The notes under the pieces were generated by a model. The model was not told where the DNA came from, did not search any database, and was given only the letters and a program-made list of their open reading frames with translations. 64,000 nt of DNA from Faecalibacterium sp. I3-3-33 (GTDB lineage Bacteria > Bacillota > Clostridia > Oscillospirales > Ruminococcaceae). Both the position numbers and the translations under genes were made by a program. The stretch spans positions 1,240,001 through 1,304,000 of the forward strand of contig NZ_CP094469.1 of assembly GCF_023347295.1 (NCBI RefSeq). The letters run 5' to 3'. Shown here piece after piece: positions 25,477-34,789 of the stretch. Numbering within the stretch: position 1 is the first letter of the stretch; each line of letters starts with the position of its first letter.

Positions 25477-25883
25477 TGAACAAGTTCATGCTGAGCATCA
25501 CAGCATCCAGCGGCGAGTTCTATCAGGGCGACTGCGAGGATCTGACCCTGCCCATCAGCGATGGCATCTACGGCGTACAGGCCGGGCATAACCCGGTGCT
25601 GGTGGCGCTGCACATGGGCATCCTCCACTTTGTAGTGGACGGCAAGGCCCGGGATGTGCTGGTGGGCGATGGCATTGCTGAGGTGACCCCCGCCTATGTG
25701 ATGGTGCTGGTGGACAGCGCCGAGAACCCGGAGGACATCGACAAGAATCGTGCCGAGGCCGCCCGCATCCGCGCCGAGGAACGCTTGCAGCATAAGCAGA
25801 GCATGCACGAGTATTACCAGAGCAAAATTGCGCTGGATCGTGCCATGCAGCGTTTGCAGACCGCTGCAAAGTATAAGCGTTAA
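25476..25883 (+). CDS. atpC: ATP synthase F1 subunit epsilon
   Basis: A 135-residue protein with an N-terminal beta-sandwich (MLSITASSGEFYQGDCEDLTL) and a C-terminal two-helix hairpin (ARIRAEERLQHKQSM, ALDRAMQRLQTA). It regulates rotation and links gamma to the c-ring. Translationally coupled to atpD. It is the last gene of the operon. Confidence 0.92.
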
Positions 25884-25907
25884 GGAAGCGCACATATTCC
25901 CATATAA

Positions 25908-25951
25908 CAAAAACCTCCCCGTGCAGGGCAACTGCATGGGGAGGTTTTTCT
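25908..25951 (+). terminator. Bidirectional terminator between atp operon and ABC operon
   Basis: AAAAACCTCCCCGTGCAG (from 25909) and CTGCATGGGGAGGTTTTT (to about 25949) form a long stem with T-runs on both strands, so it can end both the rightward atp operon and the leftward ABC operon. Confidence 0.85.
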
Positions 25952-26019
25952 GTCTGTCAACGATGCGAAAATTGTGTCACAGGGTCATTTTTGGAAATCG
26001 TCATGCGCGCTGCCGTGCC

Positions 26020-26754
26020 TTATGCCCGCACATCCTCCCGGCGTAAAAGCAGCCATGCCAGAAGGAACATCGTTCCTAGCCAGAAGATGCAGCTGAAGGC
26101 AAACAGCCCGTAGCTGCCCACCAGAGCATCCGCACTTCTGTTGGAGTTCATACCGAGCTGCATCAGGGAATAGGGCCACAACAGCCCATGACCCTTGGAG
26201 CTGATAAAGATGCCGGTAATGCCGCCCAGCAGCCCCAGAAAAATGGGTACGGCAAAGCTGCGGATGACCATGGCCAGCACCAGCTGTGCGGCAATGACAG
26301 CCAACGCACCCAGCAGGCCCCGCAGTAAAAACAGAGGTAAGGTGACCGGCGGCAGCCCGGGCAGATGGGCAAATACCTTGCCGCAGAACACGAACAGTGC
26401 AAACACAAAACCGTGGGTCAGCAGCGCCAGCTTTGTCACCACCGCAAACTTTGCGGCAAACAGGTCCAGCGGCGGTACGGGGCTTGCCATGATCAGGTTC
26501 CAGTTGTGCCCCAGATGTTCCAGCCGCCACAAGTAGGCAGCATAGGTGGCTACCATGGCAGGGAAGAAGAGCATGGAATAAAACAGGGTGTGCTGGGTCC
26601 ACAGGCTATACCAGCCGTCGGTAAGGATCTCAAGATTTTGCAGATAATTGAAGGTGCCATAGGTGGCCGAAAGAATGGGCAGCACAAAGAACATTGCCCA
26701 GATGGGGGATGCGTGGAGTTTGCGGTTCTCCGCAAGAATACAGCGTTTCAGCAT
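26020..26754 (-). CDS. ABC-2 type permease (lantibiotic-immunity type, second permease)
   Basis: The start is placed at 26754, where the minus strand reads GAGGAGGTATAAAACC-ATG. The 244-residue product has six membrane helices. The first cytoplasmic segment (LAENRKLHASPIWAMFFVLP) resembles LanE/LanG-like permeases of the ABC-2 family. It is the last gene of a three-gene leftward operon (ATPase, permease, permease) facing a divergent two-component system, the usual layout for peptide-antibiotic detoxification modules. The substrate is not known. Confidence 0.82.
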   Translation of the reverse strand: MLKRCILAENRKLHASPIWAMFFVLPILSATYGTFNYLQNLEILTDGWYSLWTQHTLFYSMLFFPAMVATYAAYLWRLEHLGHNWNLIMASPVPPLDLFAAKFAVVTKLALLTHGFVFALFVFCGKVFAHLPGLPPVTLPLFLLRGLLGALAVIAAQLVLAMVIRSFAVPIFLGLLGGITGIFISSKGHGLLWPYSLMQLGMNSNRSADALVGSYGLFAFSCIFWLGTMFLLAWLLLRREDVRA

Positions 26755-26758
26755 GGTT

Positions 26759-27508
26759 TTATACCTCCTCGTCCTGTACCTTGCGCCACGCAAGGGCAAA
26801 CAGCACAGCGCCCAGCGCAAGGGTGAAGGCCAGCAGCCCCCAGTTGAAGGGGCGGGTGCCGTAGGTGACGGTGTGGGTGGCCTGGTCCCAGTTCGCCACT
26901 TCGTAGGCGCTCAGAGGGATGTAGTACCCAAAGGGCACAAAGTAACTGACAAGCGGCGGCATAAAAGCAGAGAACAGCCCCACCAGCGCCCCTACAATGC
27001 CCACGCAGAGCGCCGGCAGGGGGTTGCCTACCCACAGCATCAGCAGAAATTCTCCAAAGAAGAGCATTGCGTCCACAGCCAGCGTGCAGACGAACAGATA
27101 GCATAGCTGCCCAGTGGGAAAGGCTTCGGTATAACCATGGACACGCCCCAGCACCGGAACACAGGCCAGCTCCAGCACCGTGACCAACAGCACCTCCAGC
27201 ACTCCAAAGACCGCCTTGCCTGCAAACAGGCTTCGGCGGCTCTGCAGGGTGTAGAGCAGCTTGGCGGTGTTGCCTTTGATCTCCATATCCCACAACCGGG
27301 AGGCCAGCACTGCCATCATCACCGGCATCAGAATAGCCTCAATGACGGGCAGGCTGTAAAGCAGGGCGCTGTAACCGTTGGCAAGCTCCTCCGGGTCTGC
27401 CGGGGCAAGGCCGCCCACCCACAGAACGACAATGCCGGGGATGAGCAGGCAGAGAGCAAGGTCGTGCCGACGGTGGGCTTTTTGCAGTTCTGTACGGAAA
27501 GCTGCCAT
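26759..27508 (-). CDS. ABC-2 type permease (lantibiotic-immunity type, first permease)
   Basis: A 249-residue membrane protein with six hydrophobic helices. It begins with a cytoplasmic start MAAFRTELQKAHRRHDLALCL and has a conserved cytoplasmic loop DMEIKGNTAKLLYTLQSRR. It starts 1 nt after the ATPase gene stops and ends 4 nt before the next permease, so the three are translated together. The partner permease is similar in length and topology, as in LanFEG exporters. Confidence 0.82.
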   Translation of the reverse strand: MAAFRTELQKAHRRHDLALCLLIPGIVVLWVGGLAPADPEELANGYSALLYSLPVIEAILMPVMMAVLASRLWDMEIKGNTAKLLYTLQSRRSLFAGKAVFGVLEVLLVTVLELACVPVLGRVHGYTEAFPTGQLCYLFVCTLAVDAMLFFGEFLLMLWVGNPLPALCVGIVGALVGLFSAFMPPLVSYFVPFGYYIPLSAYEVANWDQATHTVTYGTRPFNWGLLAFTLALGAVLFALAWRKVQDEEV

Positions 27509-27509
27509 C

Positions 27510-28436
27510 TTACGCCACCTCCCCGCTGGTCTGGGTCAGGCTGAGGAAGATGTCCTCAAGGCTCTTTGTCTGGGCCGTCAGGCCAACCACACCCACGCCG
27601 CTTTCGGCAAGGGTACAGACCAGCGCCGCCAGCGCTTCGTCCGGCAGCGGGGGCAGCTGCAGGGTGTCCGGCTGGTCTGCCGGTGCAGCGGCTTTTACTC
27701 CCTGCTGCTGCAGGACGGCTGCGGCTTTGGGTGCGTCCAGCACCCGCAGCAGAATGCCGCCCCGGCTGTGCTTTTGCAGCTGCTGCAAGGAGCCCTCAAA
27801 CAGCAGCTTGCCGTGGTTCAGGATGCCCACCTGATCCACCATCTGCTCGATCTCGCCCAGCAGGTGGCTGGAGATCAGCACGGTGGCTCCGGTGGTCTGG
27901 GGCATGGAAGCAATCAGACTGCGCATCTCCTGAATGCCTGCCGGGTCCAGACCATTCGTAGGTTCGTCCAAGATCAGCAGCTTGGGGCTGCCCAGCAGCG
28001 CCATGGCAATGCCCAGCCGCTGTTTCATGCCAAGGGAATACTGCCCAACCTTTCGGTCAGCGTCCTTGGTCAGGTGCACGATCTCCAGCACCCGGCTGAT
28101 GTCCTTCCGGTCCACATCCTTCAGGTCAGCCACGATGGAAAGGTTTTCCCGGGCAGTCAGGTGCAGGTAACCGGAGGGGGATTCGATCAGGCTGCCGGTC
28201 TGCCGCAGCAGGGCAATGCGGTTTGCTTCGTTCAGGGTGTGCCCCAGCAGTTCCACACTGCCACCGGTGGGGTGCACAAGCCCCAACAGCATCTTCATGG
28301 TGGTGGATTTGCCCGCACCGTTGGGGCCTAAAAAGCCGTAAACACAGCCCTCCGGGACAGTCAGATTCAAATGATCCACCACCGGACGGCCATGGTAGCT
28401 TTTGCAAAGGGTATGGGTCTCGATCACAGGTTTCAT
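27510..28436 (-). CDS. ABC transporter ATP-binding protein (peptide-antibiotic exporter type)
   Basis: A 308-residue protein; the start at 28436 follows AAAGGAGACC on the minus strand. Walker A is GPNGAGKST, the signature is YSLGMKQRLGIA and Walker B is LLILDEPTNGLDP, followed by the H-loop SSHLL. The C-terminal 80 residues form the extension seen in BcrA/LanF-type ATPases. It powers the two permeases encoded downstream. The divergent RR-HK gene starts 165 bp away and is the likely regulator. Confidence 0.92.
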   Translation of the reverse strand: MKPVIETHTLCKSYHGRPVVDHLNLTVPEGCVYGFLGPNGAGKSTTMKMLLGLVHPTGGSVELLGHTLNEANRIALLRQTGSLIESPSGYLHLTARENLSIVADLKDVDRKDISRVLEIVHLTKDADRKVGQYSLGMKQRLGIAMALLGSPKLLILDEPTNGLDPAGIQEMRSLIASMPQTTGATVLISSHLLGEIEQMVDQVGILNHGKLLFEGSLQQLQKHSRGGILLRVLDAPKAAAVLQQQGVKAAAPADQPDTLQLPPLPDEALAALVCTLAESGVGVVGLTAQTKSLEDIFLSLTQTSGEVA

Positions 28437-28601
28437 AAATGGTCTCCTTTCGCATTCATGTGTTTCGGAACGATGCCAGAATACACCCGCTGCCTTAAAC
28501 TGACCGGAAGCGCAGCTTAATTTACCCTTAAATTTGCAGGCGTTTTCCGCCGCAGCGCAAAAAGTGTGGTATAGTAAAGGCGGGAAAGGAGAACTGCCCT
28601 T

Positions 28602-30686
28602 ATGGATACCATTTATGATGCAAAGCTTCTCATTGTGGATGACAACGCCGAACTGCTGGCACTGCTGTGTGAGCAGCTGCGGGGCGCAGGATATGGCCAT
28701 ATCAGAACTGCCCAAAGCTGCGCCGCTGCCCGCGGCTGCTTTGCGGCAGAGCAGCCGGAGCTGATGATCCTGGATATCAACCTGCCGGATGGGGACGGAT
28801 TTTCGTTGTTCCGGGCGCTGCGGGCAAAAGCGGATGTTCCGGCGCTGTTCCTCTCCGCACGGGACGCGGATGCCGACCGCCTGTTCGGGTTGGGGCTTGG
28901 CGCAGACGACTACCTGACCAAGCCTTTTCTGATGCAGGAACTGCTGCTGCGGGTGCAGCATATTTTGCAGCGGGCGTACCGGGCAGAGCTGTCCCGTACA
29001 AAACCGGCACCTTTGCAGCTGGGGGAGCGGTGCGTAGACCTGAATGATGCCATTGTTACCCTGCCGGAGGGCAAAACACTGGCGCTGACCGCTACCGAGC
29101 TGGCGCTGCTGCGGAAATTGGCAGAGAATCGGGGACACATCGTTACCTACGATGCCCTTTGTGCGGCGGTCTGGGGCGCAGATTATTATGGCTACGAGAA
29201 CAGTCTGGGTGTACATATCCGGCATCTGCGGGAGAAGCTGGAAGCCGAACCCGGTGCGCCGCAGTTTCTGCGGACGGTGCGGGGCATTGGCTATAAGCTG
29301 ACAAAGGGGGGAAGAAGCATGAAAACCTTTGTGCGTCTGATCCGGCGGTATGTGCTGGCGGCGGTGGGCATCGTTCTGCTGCTGCTGTTTTCCGGTGTTG
29401 CAGTGCTGGGCTGGCTGGGCTGGCAGGAGAGCTGCCGCCTGCCGCAGCGGGAGTATTCATCCAGCGAGATCGCAGATTCCATGGTGGAGACCGCCGAAGG
29501 GCTTGCCTTTGGGGCAGAACGCACCCCGCAGGAGTGGATGAATGGCTACGAGTGGGCGATGGTACTGGACGATGTGGGAAACATCCGCTGGAGCTACGAC
29601 CTGCCGCAGGAGCTGAACCGTGCCTACACGCCCGGCGATATCGCCAGATTTGCCCGCTGGTATCTGGCGGATTACCCGGTGTTCTGCTGGACAGAACCCT
29701 ACGGACTGTTCGTCATCGGGCTGCCAAAGGGGAGCCTGTGGAAGTACAGCATTTACAGCTCACCGGACTTTGCCCTGAGCATGGTGCGGGTGCTCCCGGC
29801 AGCAGCGCTGGGAATGCTGCTGCTGGGGCTGGTGCTCTGCTTCTGGCTGAGTTGGCGGGGGGCAAAGCGGCTGGAGACCGTGGCAAACGGTCTGGATGCT
29901 CTGGCGCAGGGGCAGACCGTCCGACTGTCTACCGACGGTTTTGCCGGGGAACTGGCAGAAAAGCTGAACCAGACCGGGGCGCAGCTGCAAGCCAAAAATG
30001 AGATGCTTTCCCGGCGGGACAACGCCCGCACCCAGTGGATCGCAGGGGTCAGCCATGACGTGCGCACCCCGCTGGCGCTCATCTTAGGCTGGGCGGAGCA
30101 GCTGGAACAGGATGCACTTTTGCCGGACAGTTCCCGGCAGAAAGCGACCGGCATCCGCACCCAGTGCGAAAAGCTGCGCACTCTCATTGATGACCTGAAC
30201 CTGACCAGTAAGCTGGAATACGGTGCCCAACCCCTGCGCCGGAAAGACCTCCGGGCAGGGCCGCTGTTCCGGCAGATGGTGGCGCAGTTTTGCGAAAGCC
30301 CGCTGGCAGAGCACTGCGAGATCACACTGGAACAGGAAGAACCGGCAGAGCAGACAGTGCTTTCGGTAGATGAGGCGCTGCTGGCACGGCTGCTGGAAAA
30401 CCTGATGAACAACAGCGTCCGGCATAACCCAAAGCCGGTGAATATTACCGTGCACACCCGGCGGGTAGGGGAGCGCTTCTGCCTGACCGTAGCGGATGAC
30501 GGCATCGGCTATCCGGCTGCCGTTCTTGCGGCGCTGAACGCTGCGGAGCCTGCCGAAAATGCGCCTCATATCCTTGGCCTGTATGTAGTGCAGCAGATCG
30601 CCGCCGCCCATGGCGGCAGGGCAGTGTTCGGGCAGAACACCCCCTGCGGGGCAAAAACAACGGTCTGGCTGCCCGGCCGGGCGTGA
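28602..30686 (+). CDS. Response regulator and sensor histidine kinase in one continuous frame
   Basis: A 694-residue frame. Residues 1-120 are a receiver domain (acidic D14/D15, phospho-acceptor D58 in LILDIN, K107 in LTKPF). Residues about 135-232 are an OmpR-type winged helix (TATELALLRKLAENRG, VRGIGYKL). From M240 (29319) a full histidine kinase follows: helix about 253-272, an extracellular part, helix about 398-418, H485 in AGVSHDVRTPL, N-box LLENLMNNSVRHNP and G-box DDGIGY. The joint is KLTKGGRSM over AAAGGGGGGAAG (29303-29314). One G fewer would give a TGA overlapping the kinase ATG. The G-run also serves as a ribosome binding site for M240, so separate kinase may be made. It probably controls the divergent ABC exporter. 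Confidence 0.85.
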   Translation: MDTIYDAKLLIVDDNAELLALLCEQLRGAGYGHIRTAQSCAAARGCFAAEQPELMILDINLPDGDGFSLFRALRAKADVPALFLSARDADADRLFGLGLGADDYLTKPFLMQELLLRVQHILQRAYRAELSRTKPAPLQLGERCVDLNDAIVTLPEGKTLALTATELALLRKLAENRGHIVTYDALCAAVWGADYYGYENSLGVHIRHLREKLEAEPGAPQFLRTVRGIGYKLTKGGRSMKTFVRLIRRYVLAAVGIVLLLLFSGVAVLGWLGWQESCRLPQREYSSSEIADSMVETAEGLAFGAERTPQEWMNGYEWAMVLDDVGNIRWSYDLPQELNRAYTPGDIARFARWYLADYPVFCWTEPYGLFVIGLPKGSLWKYSIYSSPDFALSMVRVLPAAALGMLLLGLVLCFWLSWRGAKRLETVANGLDALAQGQTVRLSTDGFAGELAEKLNQTGAQLQAKNEMLSRRDNARTQWIAGVSHDVRTPLALILGWAEQLEQDALLPDSSRQKATGIRTQCEKLRTLIDDLNLTSKLEYGAQPLRRKDLRAGPLFRQMVAQFCESPLAEHCEITLEQEEPAEQTVLSVDEALLARLLENLMNNSVRHNPKPVNITVHTRRVGERFCLTVADDGIGYPAAVLAALNAAEPAENAPHILGLYVVQQIAAAHGGRAVFGQNTPCGAKTTVWLPGRA

Positions 30687-30710
30687 ACGGGGCAAAAAAG
30701 AAAATAGCGC

Positions 30711-30755
30711 AAAAAAACAGACCGCTGCTTGCAGTTGTTGCAAACAGCGGTCTTA
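30711..30755 (-). terminator. Terminator of the leftward pseudouridine synthase gene
   Basis: AGACCGCTG and CAGCGGTCT pair. On the minus strand the stem is followed by GTTTTTTTGCGC. Weak T-richness on the plus side may also end the RR-HK transcript. Confidence 0.75.
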
Positions 30756-30758
30756 TTG

Positions 30759-31748
30759 TTATGCTTCTTTGTTTTTGTCCAGTGCATCAAACTGCTGTAA
30801 GATCTGCGGGTCTTTCAGTTTGATGACCTTGCCGGAGAGGTAGTGCAGGGTGTTTTCCTCCGGCACATCCAGAAAGCTGATGCGCACAGCGCACAGCGCC
30901 TGTGTCTTGGTGCCGGTGCGCTCGTTCATTTTGCGGTTGCCGTATTTGATATCGCCCAGCACCGGCTTGCCCAGATAGGCCAGATGGGCGCGGATCTGGT
31001 GGGTGCGCCCGGTGACAAGGCCAATTTTGCACAGGGCAAAGGGGCCTGCGGTGCGCAGCACGTCCACATCCGTGATGATCTGCTTGCGGCGTTCGTCCTG
31101 GGATTGATGGGCGTGGATGCTGACCTTGTTGTTCTTCTCGTCGTGCTCCCACCATGCGGTGAACCGCCCGGACTGCGGGATGCCCACCGTGATGGTGTAG
31201 TATTCCTTTTTCAGCAGGTCGGTGCGGATGATCTCGTTCATGTCCCGCAGGGCGGTGTAGTTCTTGGCAGCGATCACCAGACCCTCGGTGCCGCGGTCCA
31301 GCCGGTTGCAGATGCCGGGCTTGAAGCGGTTCTCACCGTGGGGGTCGTATTCACCCTTCTGGGTCAGGTACTGGGTAAACGCGTCCACCAGATTGGCATC
31401 GCCGGTGCGGTCGCTGTGGCACAGCAGATGGGTGGGTTTGTACAGCACTGCAAGGTTCTCGTCCTCGTAGATGACGGTCACCTTGGGCTGATTGGGCTGC
31501 TTTTTGGGGGCAGTTTTCTGCACCGGCTTTGCACCCTCGGGCGGGAAAAACTCGTCGTTGATGTACAGCTCGATTAGATCCCCCGCCTGCAAACGGTACT
31601 CCGGCGCGGCCTTTTTGCCGTTCACCTTCACCCGCTTGTTGCGGAAACTCTTGTACAGCAGACTGGTTGGAAAATCGCGGGTCACGCTCTGCACAAAGCG
31701 CGAAAGACGCACGCCGTCATCGTTGGCGGTGGCAGTAAATTGTTTCAT
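30759..31748 (-). CDS. RluA-family RNA pseudouridine synthase
   Basis: A 329-residue protein. An S4-like RNA-binding domain lies at about 15-75 (RLSRFVQSVTRDFPTSLLYKSF). The catalytic domain carries the signature NRLDRGTEGLVI, whose Asp is the nucleophile, and RTHQIRAHLAYLG. It isomerises uridine to pseudouridine in rRNA or tRNA. The precise site (RluC/RluD/YtzG-like) cannot be told from sequence alone. It is a single leftward gene. Confidence 0.9.
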   Translation of the reverse strand: MKQFTATANDDGVRLSRFVQSVTRDFPTSLLYKSFRNKRVKVNGKKAAPEYRLQAGDLIELYINDEFFPPEGAKPVQKTAPKKQPNQPKVTVIYEDENLAVLYKPTHLLCHSDRTGDANLVDAFTQYLTQKGEYDPHGENRFKPGICNRLDRGTEGLVIAAKNYTALRDMNEIIRTDLLKKEYYTITVGIPQSGRFTAWWEHDEKNNKVSIHAHQSQDERRKQIITDVDVLRTAGPFALCKIGLVTGRTHQIRAHLAYLGKPVLGDIKYGNRKMNERTGTKTQALCAVRISFLDVPEENTLHYLSGKVIKLKDPQILQQFDALDKNKEA

Positions 31749-31857
31749 AAAGCTATCCTCATCGTTTTTGTCAGAATCATGCTTTTATAGTAATACAGGC
31801 GGGGCGGGAAGTCAACGCGCATTCCGGTGCAAAATCCGGGTTATTTTTGCAGAACGC

Positions 31858-31886
31858 TTGTGTTTGCGTCGCAAAATGGGTACTAT
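31858..31886 (+). promoter_or_regulatory. Promoter of radC
   Basis: TTGTGT (31858-31863), 17 nt, TACTAT (31881-31886), about 33 bp upstream of the radC start. Confidence 0.6.
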
Positions 31887-31918
31887 AAGGAGAGAACATA
31901 GAAAAAAGGAGTACCGCC

Positions 31919-32638
31919 ATGGCAGAGAATAAACGGCACAAGGGACATCGCCAGCGGATGCGGGAGCGGGTGCAGAGCTACGGGCTGGACAGTCTGGCCG
32001 AGCACGAGGCACTGGAATATGTGCTTTACCTGACCAACGCCCAAAAGGACACCAACGGCATCGCCCACGACCTGATCGACCGGTTCGGGGATTTTGCGGC
32101 GGTGCTGGAGGCCAGTGAGGAAGAGCTGTGCACGGTAGAGGGGGTAGGCCCCTCTACCGCCCGGATGCTGCATCTGCTGCCCCAAATCAGCCGGTACTAT
32201 GGCCGCAGCCGCACCAGCACCACCCGCTGCATCAAGACCACCGAGCAGATGGGCAGCTACCTGATGGCAAAGTTTGCGTGGTCGGACTACGAGCGCGCCA
32301 TGCTGGTCAGTCTGGACAGCCGCAAGCGGGTGCGCGCCGCCGTCTGGCTGCGGGAGGGCACCTCCGACCGGGTCAGTCTGGATATCAAGAACGTGGTGGC
32401 TGCCGCCATCAAGGGCGGCACGGATGCCGTGGTGCTCTGCCACAACCACCCCAACGGGGTGGCGCTGCCCTCGTTGGAGGACATGGACGCTACCGGCAGC
32501 ATTGCCCGGGCGCTGGGGCTGGTGAATGTGCATCTGCTGGATCACTTTATCCTGACCGACACCGAGTATTTTTCCATGCGGGACGCCAACCGCCTGCCCA
32601 TCTACGACTTCAAGACCGGTACGCTGTTCTGGCCATAA
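31919..32638 (+). CDS. radC: RadC-family JAB-domain protein
   Basis: A 239-residue protein. The N-terminal helix-hairpin-helix region (CTVEGVGPSTARMLHLLP) is followed by the JAB/MPN metalloprotease-like fold, with HNHPNGVALPSLEDMDAT as the metal-binding motif. The name RadC is historical; a direct repair role is doubtful, and members are often linked to mobile DNA. AAAAAGGAG lies upstream. It precedes uvrB but has its own promoter. Confidence 0.92.
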   Translation: MAENKRHKGHRQRMRERVQSYGLDSLAEHEALEYVLYLTNAQKDTNGIAHDLIDRFGDFAAVLEASEEELCTVEGVGPSTARMLHLLPQISRYYGRSRTSTTRCIKTTEQMGSYLMAKFAWSDYERAMLVSLDSRKRVRAAVWLREGTSDRVSLDIKNVVAAAIKGGTDAVVLCHNHPNGVALPSLEDMDATGSIARALGLVNVHLLDHFILTDTEYFSMRDANRLPIYDFKTGTLFWP

Positions 32639-32650
32639 AACAAAAAACTG

Positions 32651-32679
32651 TTTACATTATAAAATGTGCGTGCTATAAT
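32651..32679 (+). promoter_or_regulatory. Promoter of uvrB-uvrA
   Basis: TTTACA (32651-32656), 17 nt, TATAAT (32674-32679). No clear LexA box (GAAC-N4-GTTC) was found overlapping it. Confidence 0.7.
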
Positions 32680-32731
32680 ACAACTTGAAACAACAACAGA
32701 TTGTGGTTATATGTACGGAAGGGAGAAAACG

Positions 32732-34789
32732 ATGGCAGAGGAAAAATTTGAGCTGGTGTCGAACTATGCCCCCACCGGCGACCAGCCTCAGGCGATCGCG
32801 CAGCTGGTGGAGGGGGTGCAGCGGGGCGACCGCTGTCAGACCCTGCTGGGCGTGACCGGCAGCGGCAAGACCTTTACCATGGCAAATGTCATTGCCCAGT
32901 GCAACCGTCCCACGCTGGTGCTGGCGCACAACAAAACGCTGGCGGCGCAGCTGTGTACCGAGTTCCGCTCGTTTTTCCCCAACAATGCGGTGGAGTACTT
33001 CGTCAGCTACTACGACTACTACCAGCCGGAGGCCTACATTCCCAGCACTGATACCTATATTGAAAAGGACAGCGCCATCAACGACGAGATCGACCGCCTG
33101 CGCCACTCGGCTACGGCGGCGCTTTCCGAGCGGCGGGACGTCATTATTGTGGCATCGGTGTCCTGCATCTACTCGCTGGGCGACCCTATCGACTACCGCA
33201 GCATGGTCATCAGTCTGCGCCCCGGGATGCAGATGGAGCGGGACGAGCTGTGCAAAAAGCTGGTCACCCTGCAATACGAGCGCAACGACGTGAATTTTGT
33301 ACGCAATAAGTTCCGGGTGCACGGCGACACGGTGGATATCTATCTGGCCTATATGAGCGAGCTTGCCATCCGGGTGGAGTTTTTCGGGGACGAGATCGAC
33401 CGCATTACCGAGTTCAACCCCCTGACCGGCTCCAAGCAGAACGTGGTCAAGCACGTTGCCATCTTCCCGGCCAGCCACTATATCGTCAGCGCTGAAAAAA
33501 AGGCTGCTGCGCTGGAAAAGATCCGCGCCGAGTGCGACGCACAGGTCAAGCAGTTTACCGCCGAGGGCAAGCTGATCGAAGCACAGCGCATTGCCCAGCG
33601 CACCAACTACGATATCGAGATGCTGAACGAGGTGGGCATCTGCAAGGGCATCGAGAACTATTCGGCGGTGCTGTCCGGCCGCGCGCCGGGCAGTATGCCC
33701 ACCACCTTGCTGGATTATTTCCCGGAGGATTTTCTGCTTTTCGTGGACGAGAGCCACGTCACTCTGCCGCAGGTGCGCGCCATGTACGGCGGCGACTACG
33801 CCCGCAAAAAAACGCTGGTGGAGTATGGCTTCCGTCTGCCGTCTGCCTTTGATAACCGCCCCCTGAAATTTGAGGAAGTGGAGTCCAAACTCAACCAGAT
33901 GATCTTTGTTTCCGCCACCCCCGGCGAGTACGAGCGCCGGAACAGCTCACAGGTGGCGCAGCAGGTCATCCGTCCCACAGGTCTATTGGACCCGGTCATC
34001 TCGGTGCGCCCGGTGGAAGGGCAGGTGGTGGATCTTCTGGGCGAGATCAACGCCCGCATTCAGCGGCAGGAGCGGGTGCTGGTGACCACCCTGACCAAAA
34101 AAATGGCCGAGGATCTCACCGATTACCTCACCGAGCAGGGAATTAAGGTCAAGTATATGCACCATGAGGTGGATACCTTCGAGCGCATGGAGATCATCAA
34201 GGATCTGCGTCTGGGCAGCATCGACGTGGTGGTGGGCATCAACCTGCTGCGCGAAGGTCTGGACCTGCCGGAGGTGAGCCTTGTGGCCATTCTGGATGCC
34301 GACAAGGAGGGCTTTCTGCGCAGCGAGACCAGCCTGATCCAGACCATCGGCCGCGCCGCCCGCAACGCGGAGGGCATGGTCATCATGTACGCCGATGTGG
34401 TGACCGACAGCATGGAGCGTGCCATCACCGAGACCGAGCGCCGCCGCGCCATCCAGATGGCCTATAACGAGGAACACGGCATCGTGCCCAAAACCATCGT
34501 CAAAGCTATTGCGGACAGCATCGAGATCAGCGATAAGGCCGAAAACGCCAAGCGCAACACCCGCCGCATGGGCAAGATGGAGCGGGAAGCTGCCATTGAG
34601 CGCCTGACCCGCGAGATGAAGGAGGCCGCGAAACTGCTGGAATTTGAGCACGCAGCCTTCCTGCGGGATCAGATCGACCGTCTGCGCCGGGGCGAGAACC
34701 CCACCGTGGACTCCGCCGCCGAGACCGAACGCAAGCAGAACCATGCACAGACACAACGAAAAGGGAGAAAATACCTTGGCAAACGATAA
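32732..34789 (+). CDS. uvrB: Excinuclease ABC subunit B
   Basis: The ATG at 32732 follows GAAGGGAG. The 685-residue helicase-like protein loads UvrC on UvrA-marked lesions. Walker A is GVTGSGKT, the beta-hairpin is [20 protein letters not shown] in part, then DESHVTLPQ, and helicase motifs including TIGRAARN. A UvrC-binding coiled coil lies at the C-terminus ([20 protein letters not shown]). The last 14 nt overlap uvrA. Confidence 0.96.
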   Translation: MAEEKFELVSNYAPTGDQPQAIAQLVEGVQRGDRCQTLLGVTGSGKTFTMANVIAQCNRPTLVLAHNKTLAAQLCTEFRSFFPNNAVEYFVSYYDYYQPEAYIPSTDTYIEKDSAINDEIDRLRHSATAALSERRDVIIVASVSCIYSLGDPIDYRSMVISLRPGMQMERDELCKKLVTLQYERNDVNFVRNKFRVHGDTVDIYLAYMSELAIRVEFFGDEIDRITEFNPLTGSKQNVVKHVAIFPASHYIVSAEKKAAALEKIRAECDAQVKQFTAEGKLIEAQRIAQRTNYDIEMLNEVGICKGIENYSAVLSGRAPGSMPTTLLDYFPEDFLLFVDESHVTLPQVRAMYGGDYARKKTLVEYGFRLPSAFDNRPLKFEEVESKLNQMIFVSATPGEYERRNSSQVAQQVIRPTGLLDPVISVRPVEGQVVDLLGEINARIQRQERVLVTTLTKKMAEDLTDYLTEQGIKVKYMHHEVDTFERMEIIKDLRLGSIDVVVGINLLREGLDLPEVSLVAILDADKEGFLRSETSLIQTIGRAARNAEGMVIMYADVVTDSMERAITETERRRAIQMAYNEEHGIVPKTIVKAIADSIEISDKAENAKRNTRRMGKMEREAAIERLTREMKEAAKLLEFEHAAFLRDQIDRLRRGENPTVDSAAETERKQNHAQTQRKGRKYLGKR

